Shown here piece after piece: positions 31,087-40,380 of a DNA stretch of 60,711 nucleotides. A program made the translations under genes and the position numbers. Each line of letters opens with the position of its first letter. The first letter of the stretch is position 1. Origin of the DNA: an uncultured Eubacterium sp. GTDB taxonomy: Bacteria; Bacillota; Clostridia; Lachnospirales; Lachnospiraceae. Under the pieces are notes generated by a model. That model had not been told where the DNA came from. It saw only the letters and a list, made by a program, of their open reading frames with translations, and ran no database searches. The stretch covers positions 27,500 to 88,210 of the forward strand of contig CAJUTR010000009.1 in the NCBI GenBank assembly GCA_910589665.1, written 5' to 3'.

Positions 31087-32439
31087 ATGACAATTATTTT
31101 ATACCTTAGAAATTTGATCAAGAAAAAGGAAGAACAGGAACAGGAAACACGGCAGAAAATGAAGGATGCCAAAACAGCGGACGAAGTGAGGGCGCTGGGT
31201 GATACACTGCAGAAAATTCTGGACGAACTGAAGGAGGCGCGGGACATGCTGTCCGAGGAAGAGAAAAAAGAAGGCGGAGAGCAGGAGCAGGAGCGGGAAG
31301 ATGTACCGGAACAGGCAGAGCAGAGGGGTGGCAATCCATTAGCCTCTTTCGGTATGGGAAACAATGTACCGGGCAGTAAAAGAGAAGATGAAAGCGGGTT
31401 TGCGAGCCTGGAATACCGGACAGCGTTTAAGGCTTTTGTGCAGAGGGGAACGAAGATTCCGGACGAAGTCATGGCGCGAGCGGGTGGAGATCCCGGAACG
31501 ACGGTGGCAGATGACATCGGGGCGATCATACCGCAGACGATCATGAACGAATTCATCAAGGAAGTATCCAAAGTATACGGCCAGATCTATAGCAAGGTAA
31601 GGAAGATGAACGTGAGGGGCGGCGTCAAGTTCCCGATTTCGAAACTAAAAGCTACGTTTAAGTGGATCACGGAAACGACGATATCCGGCAAACAAAAAGC
31701 GGGGGACATCAAAGAATTTGTCGAGTTTAATTACAACATCGGGGAGATCAGAGTAGCGGAAACACTGCTCGCCCAGGTTGTGTCGCTGGAGCTGTTTGAA
31801 GCCGAAATTACAAGGATCATGGTCGAAGCATACGTGGAAGAAATGGATAAGGGTATCATTACTGGAACCGGATCCGGTCAGCTCCTCGGAATCACGAAAG
31901 ATCCGCGTGTAACAAAAAACACCAGCAACATTATTAGAATGACTGCGGAAGAGTTTGCCGACTGGACATCCTGGAGGAAAAAATTATTTGCCAAAGTGCC
32001 TTTATCAAAACGGGGAAAGGGAGAATTTCTGTTTCCGTCCTCAACAGTTGAGTCGTATTTAATGACAATGAAGGACAAAAACGACCGTCCGCTCTTCAAA
32101 GAAGCGACGGACTCAAATATCGGAAACACAGCCGGCTCGTTTTTTGGCCGGACAACAGACCTTGTAGAACCGGACGTGATACAGGATTTCGATACGGCAG
32201 CGCCGGGAGATGTAGTAGGAATATTCTGGGTGCCGAGTGACTACGTGATCAATACAAACCTACAGTTTGGCATGAAACGCTGGTTTGATGACAACACAAA
32301 TGAGTGGATCAATAAAGGACTTACGATCGTGGATGGGAAAATCCTCGATGTTTCGGGGTGCTACCTGATCAAAAAAGCGGAGTCTGCCGGAAGCGGGTCA
32401 AGCAGCACAGAACAAAGCGGTACCGGGAAGACCGACTGA
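31087..32439 (+). CDS. Major capsid protein (HK97 fold)
   Basis: The ATG at 31087 has AGGAGGAG upstream. 450 residues: an N-terminal Glu/Lys-rich coiled delta domain (about 1-90), a likely cleavage region, then the HK97 fold with VARADDIGAI-like VADDIGAIIPQTI, FPISKLKATFKWI and GTGSGQLLGI. The C-terminus is Ser/Gly-rich. Confidence 0.92.
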   Translation: MTIILYLRNLIKKKEEQEQETRQKMKDAKTADEVRALGDTLQKILDELKEARDMLSEEEKKEGGEQEQEREDVPEQAEQRGGNPLASFGMGNNVPGSKREDESGFASLEYRTAFKAFVQRGTKIPDEVMARAGGDPGTTVADDIGAIIPQTIMNEFIKEVSKVYGQIYSKVRKMNVRGGVKFPISKLKATFKWITETTISGKQKAGDIKEFVEFNYNIGEIRVAETLLAQVVSLELFEAEITRIMVEAYVEEMDKGIITGTGSGQLLGITKDPRVTKNTSNIIRMTAEEFADWTSWRKKLFAKVPLSKRGKGEFLFPSSTVESYLMTMKDKNDRPLFKEATDSNIGNTAGSFFGRTTDLVEPDVIQDFDTAAPGDVVGIFWVPSDYVINTNLQFGMKRWFDDNTNEWINKGLTIVDGKILDVSGCYLIKKAESAGSGSSSTEQSGTGKTD

Positions 32440-32453
32440 AAATAAAAGGGGGA

Positions 32454-32738
32454 ATGACATTGGCAGAGGATTTTGACATGTTAGAAGAGGTCAAAAAGAG
32501 CCTTGGGATCACAGGAGACTATCAGGACGGGACGGTGACAGGGTACATAGAAGAGGTAAAAGCATTTATGGTCGATGCAGGAGTAAGTCCGGAAGTCGCT
32601 AACAGCGGGGAAGCTGCCGGCGTCGTTTCCCGCGGCGTGGCCGATCTTTGGAATTACGGGGCAGGAAATACGGAATTAAGCAAGTATTTTATGCAGAGAG
32701 TAACACAACTTTGCTACAAGGGCGGAACGGGGGGATGA
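32454..32738 (+). CDS. Head-tail connector protein (gp6-like)
   Basis: 94 residues. Helical, starting with DFDMLEEVKKSLGITGDYQDGTVTGY, the form of phage DNA-packaging connectors. The ATG at 32454 is very close to its AGGGGG site, so a TTG at 32460 may be used. Confidence 0.75.
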   Translation: MTLAEDFDMLEEVKKSLGITGDYQDGTVTGYIEEVKAFMVDAGVSPEVANSGEAAGVVSRGVADLWNYGAGNTELSKYFMQRVTQLCYKGGTGG

Positions 32739-32741
32739 TCC

Positions 32742-33095
32742 ATGCAGGCATACAGGCAGAAATCACCCTACACGACTGCGCTATATCTGCTGGTACCGGA
32801 ACACCAGTCTGTGAAAGGCGTGAAAAAGAAGGTATACCAAGAGCCAGCGAAAGATATGATCTTTTTTGCGTCTTTTAAAACATTCGGTGGAACAGAAAGC
32901 ACGACAAACAGTGCGTACACCGTAATAGATACGGCAATCGTTGAAACGTGGTACAGGCCTGATATTAAAAGCGATTGCGCTATCATGAGGGCGTGTGACG
33001 GCGCTGTCTATGAAGTTATCGGAGAACCGGAGAACATAGACATGAGGAATCAGGTGTTGAAATTTAAGGTAAGACGGGTCAAAGGCGGTGCGTGA
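32742..33095 (+). CDS. Head closure protein
   Basis: 117 residues with a small beta barrel (VIDTAIVETWYRPDIKSDCAI; AVYEVIGEPENIDMRNQVLKFKVRRV), the pattern of SPP1 gp16/phage head-closure proteins. Position between connector and tail completion proteins supports this. Confidence 0.75.
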   Translation: MQAYRQKSPYTTALYLLVPEHQSVKGVKKKVYQEPAKDMIFFASFKTFGGTESTTNSAYTVIDTAIVETWYRPDIKSDCAIMRACDGAVYEVIGEPENIDMRNQVLKFKVRRVKGGA

Positions 33096-33511
33096 TGAAA
33101 AAGAACAGGATCGGCTTGCAGTTTAAAGGATTTGATGAATACGCGGAAAAACTGGAACGGCTTGGCGGGGACCTGAAAGCGGTGACAGAAAGGGCCTTGC
33201 AGGATACACACAGTTTTATGACTCCGAAGCTGCACAACGATATGAAGCGGCATCATAGAACGGGGCAGACAGAAAAGTCCATTGATGATCACGCAAAAGT
33301 AGAATGGCAGGGAATGGAAGCAAGCATCGGGGTAGGGTTTAGCATTAGGAATGGCGGCCTGCCATCTATTTTCCTTATGTATGGCACACCGAGGATGCCG
33401 AAAGACACAAAATTGTATAACGACATCTACGGCAGCAAAACGAGGAAGGAAATTGCCAGATTGCAGGAAAAAGTCTTTGCGAGCGAAATCAGAAGGAGAA
33501 TGGGGGGATAG
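33095..33511 (+). CDS. HK97 gp10-like tail completion protein
   Basis: 138 residues beginning KKNRIGLQFKGFDEYAEKLERLGG, with MTPKLHNDMKRHHRTGQTEKSI, as in the gp10 family that joins head and tail. It overlaps the previous stop. Confidence 0.8.
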   Translation: MKKNRIGLQFKGFDEYAEKLERLGGDLKAVTERALQDTHSFMTPKLHNDMKRHHRTGQTEKSIDDHAKVEWQGMEASIGVGFSIRNGGLPSIFLMYGTPRMPKDTKLYNDIYGSKTRKEIARLQEKVFASEIRRRMGG

Positions 33512-33513
33512 GG

Positions 33514-33864
33514 ATGGAAGATCTGCTGATACAAACCCTGGAAAAGATGGGGTACGACATCATCCGGCAGGGATCCATGACAGACGAAGAAAAATACCCA
33601 GAATCTTTTTTTACATTTTGGAACAACGACTGTTATGGAAGAGGGTTTTACGACAACAGGGAAACACAGTACATATGGGATTACGATCTGAATTTTTATA
33701 GTACGGACCCATCCCTCACTTATACAAAATTACTGGAAGCAAAACAGCTGTTAAAAAGAGCGGGATTTGTCGTTGACGGCAAAGGTCATGATGTGCCAAG
33801 CGATGAACCTACGCACACGGGCAGGGGAATCAATATTTTTTATCTGGAAAATGAACAGGATTGA
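33514..33864 (+). CDS. Tail terminator/neck protein
   Basis: 116 residues. EDLLIQTLEKMGYDIIRQGS at the start and FYSTDPSLTYTKLLEAKQLL in the middle fit the phage minor tail (gp11/terminator) group. Placed directly before the major tail protein. Confidence 0.7.
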   Translation: MEDLLIQTLEKMGYDIIRQGSMTDEEKYPESFFTFWNNDCYGRGFYDNRETQYIWDYDLNFYSTDPSLTYTKLLEAKQLLKRAGFVVDGKGHDVPSDEPTHTGRGINIFYLENEQD

Positions 33865-33880
33865 CAGGAGGTAAGGAGAC

Positions 33881-34501
33881 ATGAATGAACTTTTTGAGTA
33901 CCGGGGCGTAGAAGACCTGGTCTATGCAAAAGTAATAAAAGATGATAATGAGGGTTACGAAACGGGAGAGGTCAAGCCGATTGCCGGAGTGGCCGAGATC
34001 GGGAAAACGACGGAAACATCAAGCGAGGCACATTACTATGATAATGTGGCGGCTATCACTGTTACTTCAACCGGACCGGATGAGGTAACGTGTACGGTTT
34101 CGGCAATTCCGCTTGAGGTTCTGGCGGACATTACTGGACAGGCTTACGACAAGGACACCGGCACACTCGTGGAAGGCGAGAGGGAAACAAACTATTATGC
34201 CCTTGGTTACAGGACGAAAAAAACAAACGACGAAGAAGTATTGGTATGGAGGTATAAGGGAACATTCGCAATCCCGGAATCCAAACATAAGACGGAGGAT
34301 GCCGGAACAGAAGCAAACGGCCAGGAAATCACATATACGGGCATTTCGACAACGTACAGGTTCCAAAAAACGGGAAAACGCGCAAAGGCAATCAATGTAG
34401 ACATGGAAAAGGGACTGGTGGATGCCAGCACGTTTTTTGATCAGGTGACAACGATAGACATGCTGGAAGCAAAGACACCAGCCGTAGAAGCGAAGGGGTA
34501 A
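33881..34501 (+). CDS. Major tail tube protein
   Basis: 206 residues of the phi13-type major tail family: FEYRGVEDLVYAKVIKDDNEGY, EIGKTTETSSEAHYYDN, and AIPESKHKTEDAGTEANGQE. Forms the tail tube. Confidence 0.88.
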   Translation: MNELFEYRGVEDLVYAKVIKDDNEGYETGEVKPIAGVAEIGKTTETSSEAHYYDNVAAITVTSTGPDEVTCTVSAIPLEVLADITGQAYDKDTGTLVEGERETNYYALGYRTKKTNDEEVLVWRYKGTFAIPESKHKTEDAGTEANGQEITYTGISTTYRFQKTGKRAKAINVDMEKGLVDASTFFDQVTTIDMLEAKTPAVEAKG

Positions 34502-34527
34502 ACAATGAAGCCAAGGAGGATGCGACG

Positions 34528-34860
34528 ATGGAATTAGCACTGAACGTTTATAAGGGAAGAGAAATTGAAAAGACATACCGGACAGACACTTACGACCTCA
34601 TGTTCGGAACGGTAGAGGACATCATAGGACTTTTGGATGATATAAACCTTGACATGTCAACGAATAAGGATTACGAAAACCTGTTCCGGATCGTAACAGG
34701 ATCGCTTGATACGATAAAACCGTTTCTAAAGGATATTTTTGAGGGACTTACGGATGAAGAATTGAGAAGGACGCGGGTGAAGGAGATCATCCCGGTCCTG
34801 ATCGAAGTGTTTAAGTACTCACTATCAGAAATCGGCGGTCTGAATACGGGAAAAAAGTAA
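34528..34860 (+). CDS. Tail assembly chaperone G
   Basis: 110 helical residues with GGAGGATGCG upstream. Position between major tail and tape measure is that of the G chaperone. The last codons GGA AAA AAG TAA form a slippery site, so part of the product is extended by a -1 frameshift into the downstream frame. Confidence 0.85.
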   Translation: MELALNVYKGREIEKTYRTDTYDLMFGTVEDIIGLLDDINLDMSTNKDYENLFRIVTGSLDTIKPFLKDIFEGLTDEELRRTRVKEIIPVLIEVFKYSLSEIGGLNTGKK

Positions 34861-35075
34861 CGGAGGGGGGCGCAAGCCTCCCTGTTTACGATGTGTTGTT
34901 TGATCTGCAGATGTCGATGTGCCAGTTGTTTAATGGATTAAATCCCATGATCATACGCAGATACCCAGCACATGAGGTTTTTTTGCTCATTAAAAGGGTA
35001 AACAAAAAAGCGGATAGGACTGGAGGGACAAAAGGCGGAAAGGTGCGGAAACAAGCGGGTGATGATTGGTTTTAG
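34858..35075 (+). CDS. T part of the G-T tail chaperone, made by -1 frameshift
   Basis: After the slippery sequence GGGAAAAAAG (34848-34857) the -1 frame is open to 35075 and reads VTEGGASLPVYDVLFDLQMS..., about 72 residues, with no good start of its own. A GGAGG/CCTCC hairpin follows the slip site. The fusion G-T recruits tape measure protein to tail tube in siphophages. Confidence 0.85.
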
Positions 35076-35090
35076 CGGGGAAGTGGAAGA

Positions 35091-38000
35091 ATGGCGGAAA
35101 GAAATGAAACAACGACGAAATTCAAGGTTGACATATCGGAATTAAGGGCATCCATGCAGGAGGCGACAAGGCAGGTACGACTTGCCAATTCCGAGTTTAA
35201 AGCAGCGACGGGAGGAATGGAAAACTGGAGCAGTTCGGCGGATGGCTTAAGTGCGAAAGTCAGGCAGTTAAACAGCGTGCTGGAAGCGGAAAACAAAAAA
35301 CTGGAGATCCTGGAGCAGCAATACGAACTGACGGCAAGGGAGCAGGGAGAGAACTCCAAAGGAGCACAGGAACTACTCATCCGGATCAACAATCAAAAGG
35401 CGGCCATCGGAAAAACAGAAAGACAGTTGAACAGTTATTCCGAAAAACTAGAGGAAGCAAAACGAAGCAGTGATGACCTGGCGGACGGAACACAACAGTT
35501 TGCGAACGCGGGCGCGGAATTGACAAGGCAGGTACGCCTTGCCAATTCCGAGTTTGAGGCAGCGACGGGAGGAATGGAAAACTGGAGCAGTTCGGCGGAT
35601 GGCTTGAGTGCGAAAGTCAGACAGTTAAACAGTGTACTGGAAGCGGAAAACAAAAAACTGGAGATTTTGGAGAAGCAATATGAGCTGACGGCAAAGGAGC
35701 AGGGAGAGAACTCAAAAGGAGCACAGGAGCTACTCATTCGGATCAACAATCAAAAGGCGGCCATCGGAAAAACAGAACGACAGCTAAATAGTTATTCCGA
35801 AAAACTAGAGGAAGCAAAAAGAAGCAGTGATGATCTGGCGGACGGAACACAACAGTTTGCGAACGCGGGTGCGAATTTGAAACGGACCATCTCGGATCAG
35901 GAACGAAGGCTTGCAAAATTAAAGGAATCGTATGCCGGCGTTACGTTGGAACAGGGACAGAACTCAAAAGAAGCGAGGGAGTTAGCAAAAAAGATAGAAT
36001 CCTTGTCTTCGGAACTAAAGAACAACAAACGAAAATTATCCGATGCGGAAAAAGAAGCCGAGCAGTTTGACCATTCGCTGGATGAAGCGGGAGAAGCTGC
36101 CGAAGATGCAGGTAAATCCATAAGAGACGCAGGGGATTCTGCGAAAGAATCAGAAGGAAAATTTAAAGGTTTCGTTAAAAACATTGCTGGCGGGGTTGTC
36201 AAAGGACTAAAAGGAGTGGCAACGGGAACGGTAGCACTGGTGACTGGTTTTTTGGCAGCGGGCGAGGCGTCACAGGAATTTACGGAAGACATGGGAAAAC
36301 TGGAAGCTGGGTTTGCCGCAGCCGGGCATACTGCCAAAACAGCGCAGAAATCATACCGGGATATGGTCGGGATCTTAGGAGAGACGGACCAGTCAGTCGA
36401 GGCGGTCAATCATCTTGCAAGACTCACAAACGACCAGAAGGAACTGGCAAAATGGACCGATATAGCGGCCGGGATATATGGCACATTCGGCGACTCTCTG
36501 CCGATCGAGGGATTAACGGAAGCGGCTAATGAAACGGCCAAAGTGGGAAAAGTAACAGGTCCTCTTGCTGATGCGCTGAACTGGGCCGGCATATCGGAAG
36601 ACAAGTTTAATAAAAAACTTGAAAAATGCAACTCCGAAAAAGAGAGATCCACGTTGATCACGGAAACGCTAAGCAAAACGTATGAAAAAGCATCCGAGAA
36701 ATATAAAAAAGTAAATGCCGATCTAATAGAAAACAGAACGGCAACGTCAGACCTGAACGCCGCATTGGCGGAAACGGGCAAAATCTCCATGCCGATCACT
36801 ACGGCGTTAAAAAAAGGAGTAGCGTCACTGCTCATGACGATGCTGCCTGGGTTTGAGCAGATCGGGCAGGGCATGGCCGGACTGGTAAAGGGGACAAAAG
36901 GTTCCGCAGAAATGTTGACGAGCGGGATTACAGTTATACTTAACACGTTGTTGCAAAAACTAAATAAAGGCGTGCCGACAATACTAAATATAGGCGTTAA
37001 GCTGATTATGTCATTATTGCAGGGAATTTTAAATATGCTTCCGTACGTCATGGATGCAGTCATCGATATAGTCCCTCAAATATCGCAGTCTTTACATGCA
37101 ATGTCGCCAAATCTGATAACCATAGGAATAGAGCTGATGCAAAGCTTTTTATCCGGAATTGCCGCGATGATTCCGCAGATCATCACGCAGGTTACGGAAA
37201 TCATCCCCAAAATAATCAACGCATTACAGGAAGGGATCCCGCTTCTATTGGATGGTGCGGTACAGTTTTTTTTGGCGGTTGTCAAGGCAATACCCGAAGT
37301 GATGGCGGCGTATTCGACGGCCGCGACGGAACTTATACAGATATTGGCTGTACAGTTTATAGAAATGACTCCTCAAATAGTCAGTGCATTACGGGAAGGG
37401 GTACCATTATTGTTAAACGGCGCAATACAGTTTTTGATGACGATAATAAAGGCAATACCCGAAGTTATCGCAGCATTGACAGCTGCCCTTCCCGAAATTG
37501 TACAGTCAGTAGCGGACATACTATTACAAGGGATGCCGGTTATCCTGGATGGAGCTGTCCAGTTACTAATGGGGTTGATCAATGCAATCCCCGTAATCAT
37601 CCCCGTTCTGGCTGCAAGCCTGCCGCAAATCATACAAATCATGGTGGACACGTTTGTACAGGGGATACCGATGGTGGTTGACGGAGCGATCCAGTTGCTA
37701 ATGGCGTTGATCGATGCAATTCCCATAATCATTCCCGTATTAACCGCAAATCTGCCAAAGATAATAAATTCACTTGTTACTGGATTAGTCAGCTGGAGTA
37801 ATGCGCTCGTGCAGGGTGCGATACAGCTCCTTATGGGGATCACGAAGGCGATTCCTGTACTCATACAGGCATTGGTACCGCAGATTCCCAATATTGTCAT
37901 TACAATTATTAAAGTGCTGATAGAAAATATACCACTTTTGCTTAAATCGGCAGTCCGATTGTTTATGTCGATCGTCCAGGCCATACCGCAGATCACGGGG

Positions 38001-39521
38001 GCACTGGTCGGGGCACTGGGGACGCTGCTTGCTACCATTTTCAGACTTGTATCCCAGATACCGGAAAAAATAAAAGAGGCCTTGGCGCAAGCAATCCCCC
38101 GCATTGCAGGATGGGCGAATGACGTAATTGATGCGGTGAAAAGTATCCCCGGCAAAATCAGGGAAATCGGAAAAAACATCGTACAGGGGTTATGGAACGG
38201 AATATCGGACATGACGAGCTGGGTAATCGGTAAGATCAAAGGGTTCGGCGAGAGCGTACTGGGCGGGATCAAGGATTTCTTCGGTATCCATTCCCCGTCG
38301 ACGTTGATGAGGGACCAGATAGGAAAAAATATCGTGTTGGGAATCGCGGAAGGAATGGACAAGAACATTTCCTCCCTTAACGTCAGCATCCGGAAACTGA
38401 CACAGACGGCATTTTCAAATTTTAAAGCAGCCGCGAAAAAAGGAAATTTTGAGAGCGTCGGAAAAATAGTTACGGAATCATTTAAAAAGGGCGTGGAATC
38501 AAAAACAAAAAGTATTACAAAAAGTGTGTCCTCTCTGATTGATAAAGCTGTCAAAACCATGCAGAAAAAGAACAAGGGTGCAAAAAAGCAATTTAGCACG
38601 ATGGGTAAAAATCTACTGGATTCATTCGAGAAAGCCTACAATGCGCAGGCAAAAAAGGTGATCTCAAAAACGACGGAAACGATCGAAAAAATTGCGGAGA
38701 CGGCACAAAAGAAATACGATGCAGTCATTGAAAAACGGGATGCCTTCCAAAGCACACTAGCCGAGTACGGGAGCTTATTCACGAAGGATGAAGCAGGAAA
38801 CGTTGAACTTGCCGATATAAGCAAAGATACGGAGTACATAAAGCAGTATGGTTCGAACCTGGCAAAGTTAAAAAGTAAGATCTCGAACGAATTGATGAAT
38901 GAAATCATAACGATGAGCGTGGAGGAGGGCGCGGAATTTACAAAGAAGCTTCTCGGCTTGGATGATGCGGATCTGAAACAGTATAACGATGCCTATACGG
39001 ATAAGCTAAATGCACAAAACAGTATTTCGAAAAGTTTTTTTGCAAAAGAGTTAAAGGCTATTAAAAATGAGTTCACGGGCAAAGTGGCGGAGGAACTATC
39101 GTCGATGAAACAGAATCTGGAAAAAATCGGACAGGATGCCGTGAGCGGATTTCTAAAAGGCTTTAATTCAAAAAATGACAAAGTAAGCAAGGAAATGAAA
39201 TCCTTTGCAAAGCGGCTTGTAAAAAGTATCAAGAAGGAACTTAAGATTAAAAGTCCATCCCGCGTATTTGCGGAGATCGGAATGTACTCTTCGCAGGGGT
39301 ATTTCAACGGCTTTAGGGAAAACATGGAAAGTCTGAAAGGTTCGCTGCTGTCTGTTTTGCCGGATGCAGCCAGAAATGGAAAGCTGGGCGGTGTGGCAGA
39401 ATCCCAGAGCCTGCACAATACTTACAATTTTTATCAGACGAATAACAGTCCGAAAGCACTTTCGCGGCTCGATATTTACAGACAGACGAAAAACCAGTTA
39501 GCATTTGCGAGAGGTGTTTGA
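35091..39521 (+). CDS. Tape measure protein
   Basis: 1476 residues. The N-terminal third is coiled coil and includes a 119-residue tandem duplication (residues about 28-265). The middle (about 600-1000) is a series of hydrophobic 35-40 residue repeats of the type AIPIIIPVLTANLP...VQGIP, with Pro-Ile and Gly-Ala signatures. The C-terminal third is helical, with two KIKSPSRVFAEIG-like segments (HSPSTLMRDQIGKNI, IKSPSRVFAEIGMYS). It sets tail length and helps DNA pass the membrane. Confidence 0.93.
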   Translation: MAERNETTTKFKVDISELRASMQEATRQVRLANSEFKAATGGMENWSSSADGLSAKVRQLNSVLEAENKKLEILEQQYELTAREQGENSKGAQELLIRINNQKAAIGKTERQLNSYSEKLEEAKRSSDDLADGTQQFANAGAELTRQVRLANSEFEAATGGMENWSSSADGLSAKVRQLNSVLEAENKKLEILEKQYELTAKEQGENSKGAQELLIRINNQKAAIGKTERQLNSYSEKLEEAKRSSDDLADGTQQFANAGANLKRTISDQERRLAKLKESYAGVTLEQGQNSKEARELAKKIESLSSELKNNKRKLSDAEKEAEQFDHSLDEAGEAAEDAGKSIRDAGDSAKESEGKFKGFVKNIAGGVVKGLKGVATGTVALVTGFLAAGEASQEFTEDMGKLEAGFAAAGHTAKTAQKSYRDMVGILGETDQSVEAVNHLARLTNDQKELAKWTDIAAGIYGTFGDSLPIEGLTEAANETAKVGKVTGPLADALNWAGISEDKFNKKLEKCNSEKERSTLITETLSKTYEKASEKYKKVNADLIENRTATSDLNAALAETGKISMPITTALKKGVASLLMTMLPGFEQIGQGMAGLVKGTKGSAEMLTSGITVILNTLLQKLNKGVPTILNIGVKLIMSLLQGILNMLPYVMDAVIDIVPQISQSLHAMSPNLITIGIELMQSFLSGIAAMIPQIITQVTEIIPKIINALQEGIPLLLDGAVQFFLAVVKAIPEVMAAYSTAATELIQILAVQFIEMTPQIVSALREGVPLLLNGAIQFLMTIIKAIPEVIAALTAALPEIVQSVADILLQGMPVILDGAVQLLMGLINAIPVIIPVLAASLPQIIQIMVDTFVQGIPMVVDGAIQLLMALIDAIPIIIPVLTANLPKIINSLVTGLVSWSNALVQGAIQLLMGITKAIPVLIQALVPQIPNIVITIIKVLIENIPLLLKSAVRLFMSIVQAIPQITGALVGALGTLLATIFRLVSQIPEKIKEALAQAIPRIAGWANDVIDAVKSIPGKIREIGKNIVQGLWNGISDMTSWVIGKIKGFGESVLGGIKDFFGIHSPSTLMRDQIGKNIVLGIAEGMDKNISSLNVSIRKLTQTAFSNFKAAAKKGNFESVGKIVTESFKKGVESKTKSITKSVSSLIDKAVKTMQKKNKGAKKQFSTMGKNLLDSFEKAYNAQAKKVISKTTETIEKIAETAQKKYDAVIEKRDAFQSTLAEYGSLFTKDEAGNVELADISKDTEYIKQYGSNLAKLKSKISNELMNEIITMSVEEGAEFTKKLLGLDDADLKQYNDAYTDKLNAQNSISKSFFAKELKAIKNEFTGKVAEELSSMKQNLEKIGQDAVSGFLKGFNSKNDKVSKEMKSFAKRLVKSIKKELKIKSPSRVFAEIGMYSSQGYFNGFRENMESLKGSLLSVLPDAARNGKLGGVAESQSLHNTYNFYQTNNSPKALSRLDIYRQTKNQLAFARGV
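35172..35877 (+). repeat. Intragenic 357-bp tandem duplication
   Basis: Two adjacent copies, period 357 bp (119 codons), starting RQVRLANSEF and differing by a small number of bases, in frame. A third, diverged unit of the same kind (QERRLAKLKESYAGV) follows. Confidence 0.9.
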
Positions 39522-39523
39522 GT

Positions 39524-40378
39524 ATGTACAGAGTGAAATTAGAAAATCAATACGGAGAAGTCATCGAACTGACGCGTAACAAAAATTACACGGTCACAAA
39601 CATAACAGGGTTAAACCCGTCAAGTGCGGTGGTAAATAGCTCCGCATTGGCCACAATGGACGGGGCCGTATATAATAACTCGAGAAAAAACAGCAGGAAT
39701 ATCGTTATGACCGTCCTGCCGGAAAGAGACATCGAAGCAAACCGGCTGAATCTGTATCGATACGCACAACCGAAATATCCGGTACGGGTTTACTTTGAGA
39801 ATGAAAGGCGAAACGTATACATTGACGGTTACGTGGAAACTCACGAGTGCGACCTGTTTAGTAACAGGCAGGCGGCGCAGATCAGTATCATCTGCCCACA
39901 GCCTTTTTTCAGGGAAACGACGGAAAACAGGACCATAGCCTCGTCGGTGGAACCTCTTTTTGAATTTGAGTTTTCTACCGAGCATGATGTACCAAAAGAG
40001 TTTTCACGGATCATGAAGGATAAAGAGATCATCGTAGAAAACAAAGGAGATACCGAAACAGGTGTATTTATTGAAATGCACGCAACGGGGGACGTATCCG
40101 ATCCGGTCATTTACAACAGGAGTACGGGAGAATTTTTCGCCCTTAACATTTCCATGTACAATGGAGATTCGGTCTTTATCAACACAAATCCAGGAGAAAA
40201 GTCGGTAAAGGGACAAAACAGATCCGGGAAAATGGACAACCTCATGAATTACATGGATTTAGAGAGCAGGTGGCTCGTACTGCGGCAGGGACAAAACGTT
40301 TTTACTTATGAGGCCTCTGGCGGATACGAATATCTGCACTTTGACATTACAGTAAAGGACAAGTTCGAGGGGGTTTGA
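39524..40378 (+). CDS. Distal tail protein (Dit)
   Basis: 284 residues. The ATG at 39524 has GAGAGGTG upstream. YRVKLENQYGEVIELTRNKNY and NIVMTVLPERDIEANRLNLYRYAQ are typical of the siphovirus tail component family; the C-terminal half is a galectin-like beta domain. It forms the hub at the tail tip. Confidence 0.85.
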   Translation: MYRVKLENQYGEVIELTRNKNYTVTNITGLNPSSAVVNSSALATMDGAVYNNSRKNSRNIVMTVLPERDIEANRLNLYRYAQPKYPVRVYFENERRNVYIDGYVETHECDLFSNRQAAQISIICPQPFFRETTENRTIASSVEPLFEFEFSTEHDVPKEFSRIMKDKEIIVENKGDTETGVFIEMHATGDVSDPVIYNRSTGEFFALNISMYNGDSVFINTNPGEKSVKGQNRSGKMDNLMNYMDLESRWLVLRQGQNVFTYEASGGYEYLHFDITVKDKFEGV

Positions 40379-40380
40379 CC

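Noticed and set aside
37000..38050. Long minus-strand open frame of about 400 codons opposite the tape measure gene
   Set aside because: It is antisense to the regular hydrophobic repeats of the tape measure protein and has no ribosome site or recognisable product.
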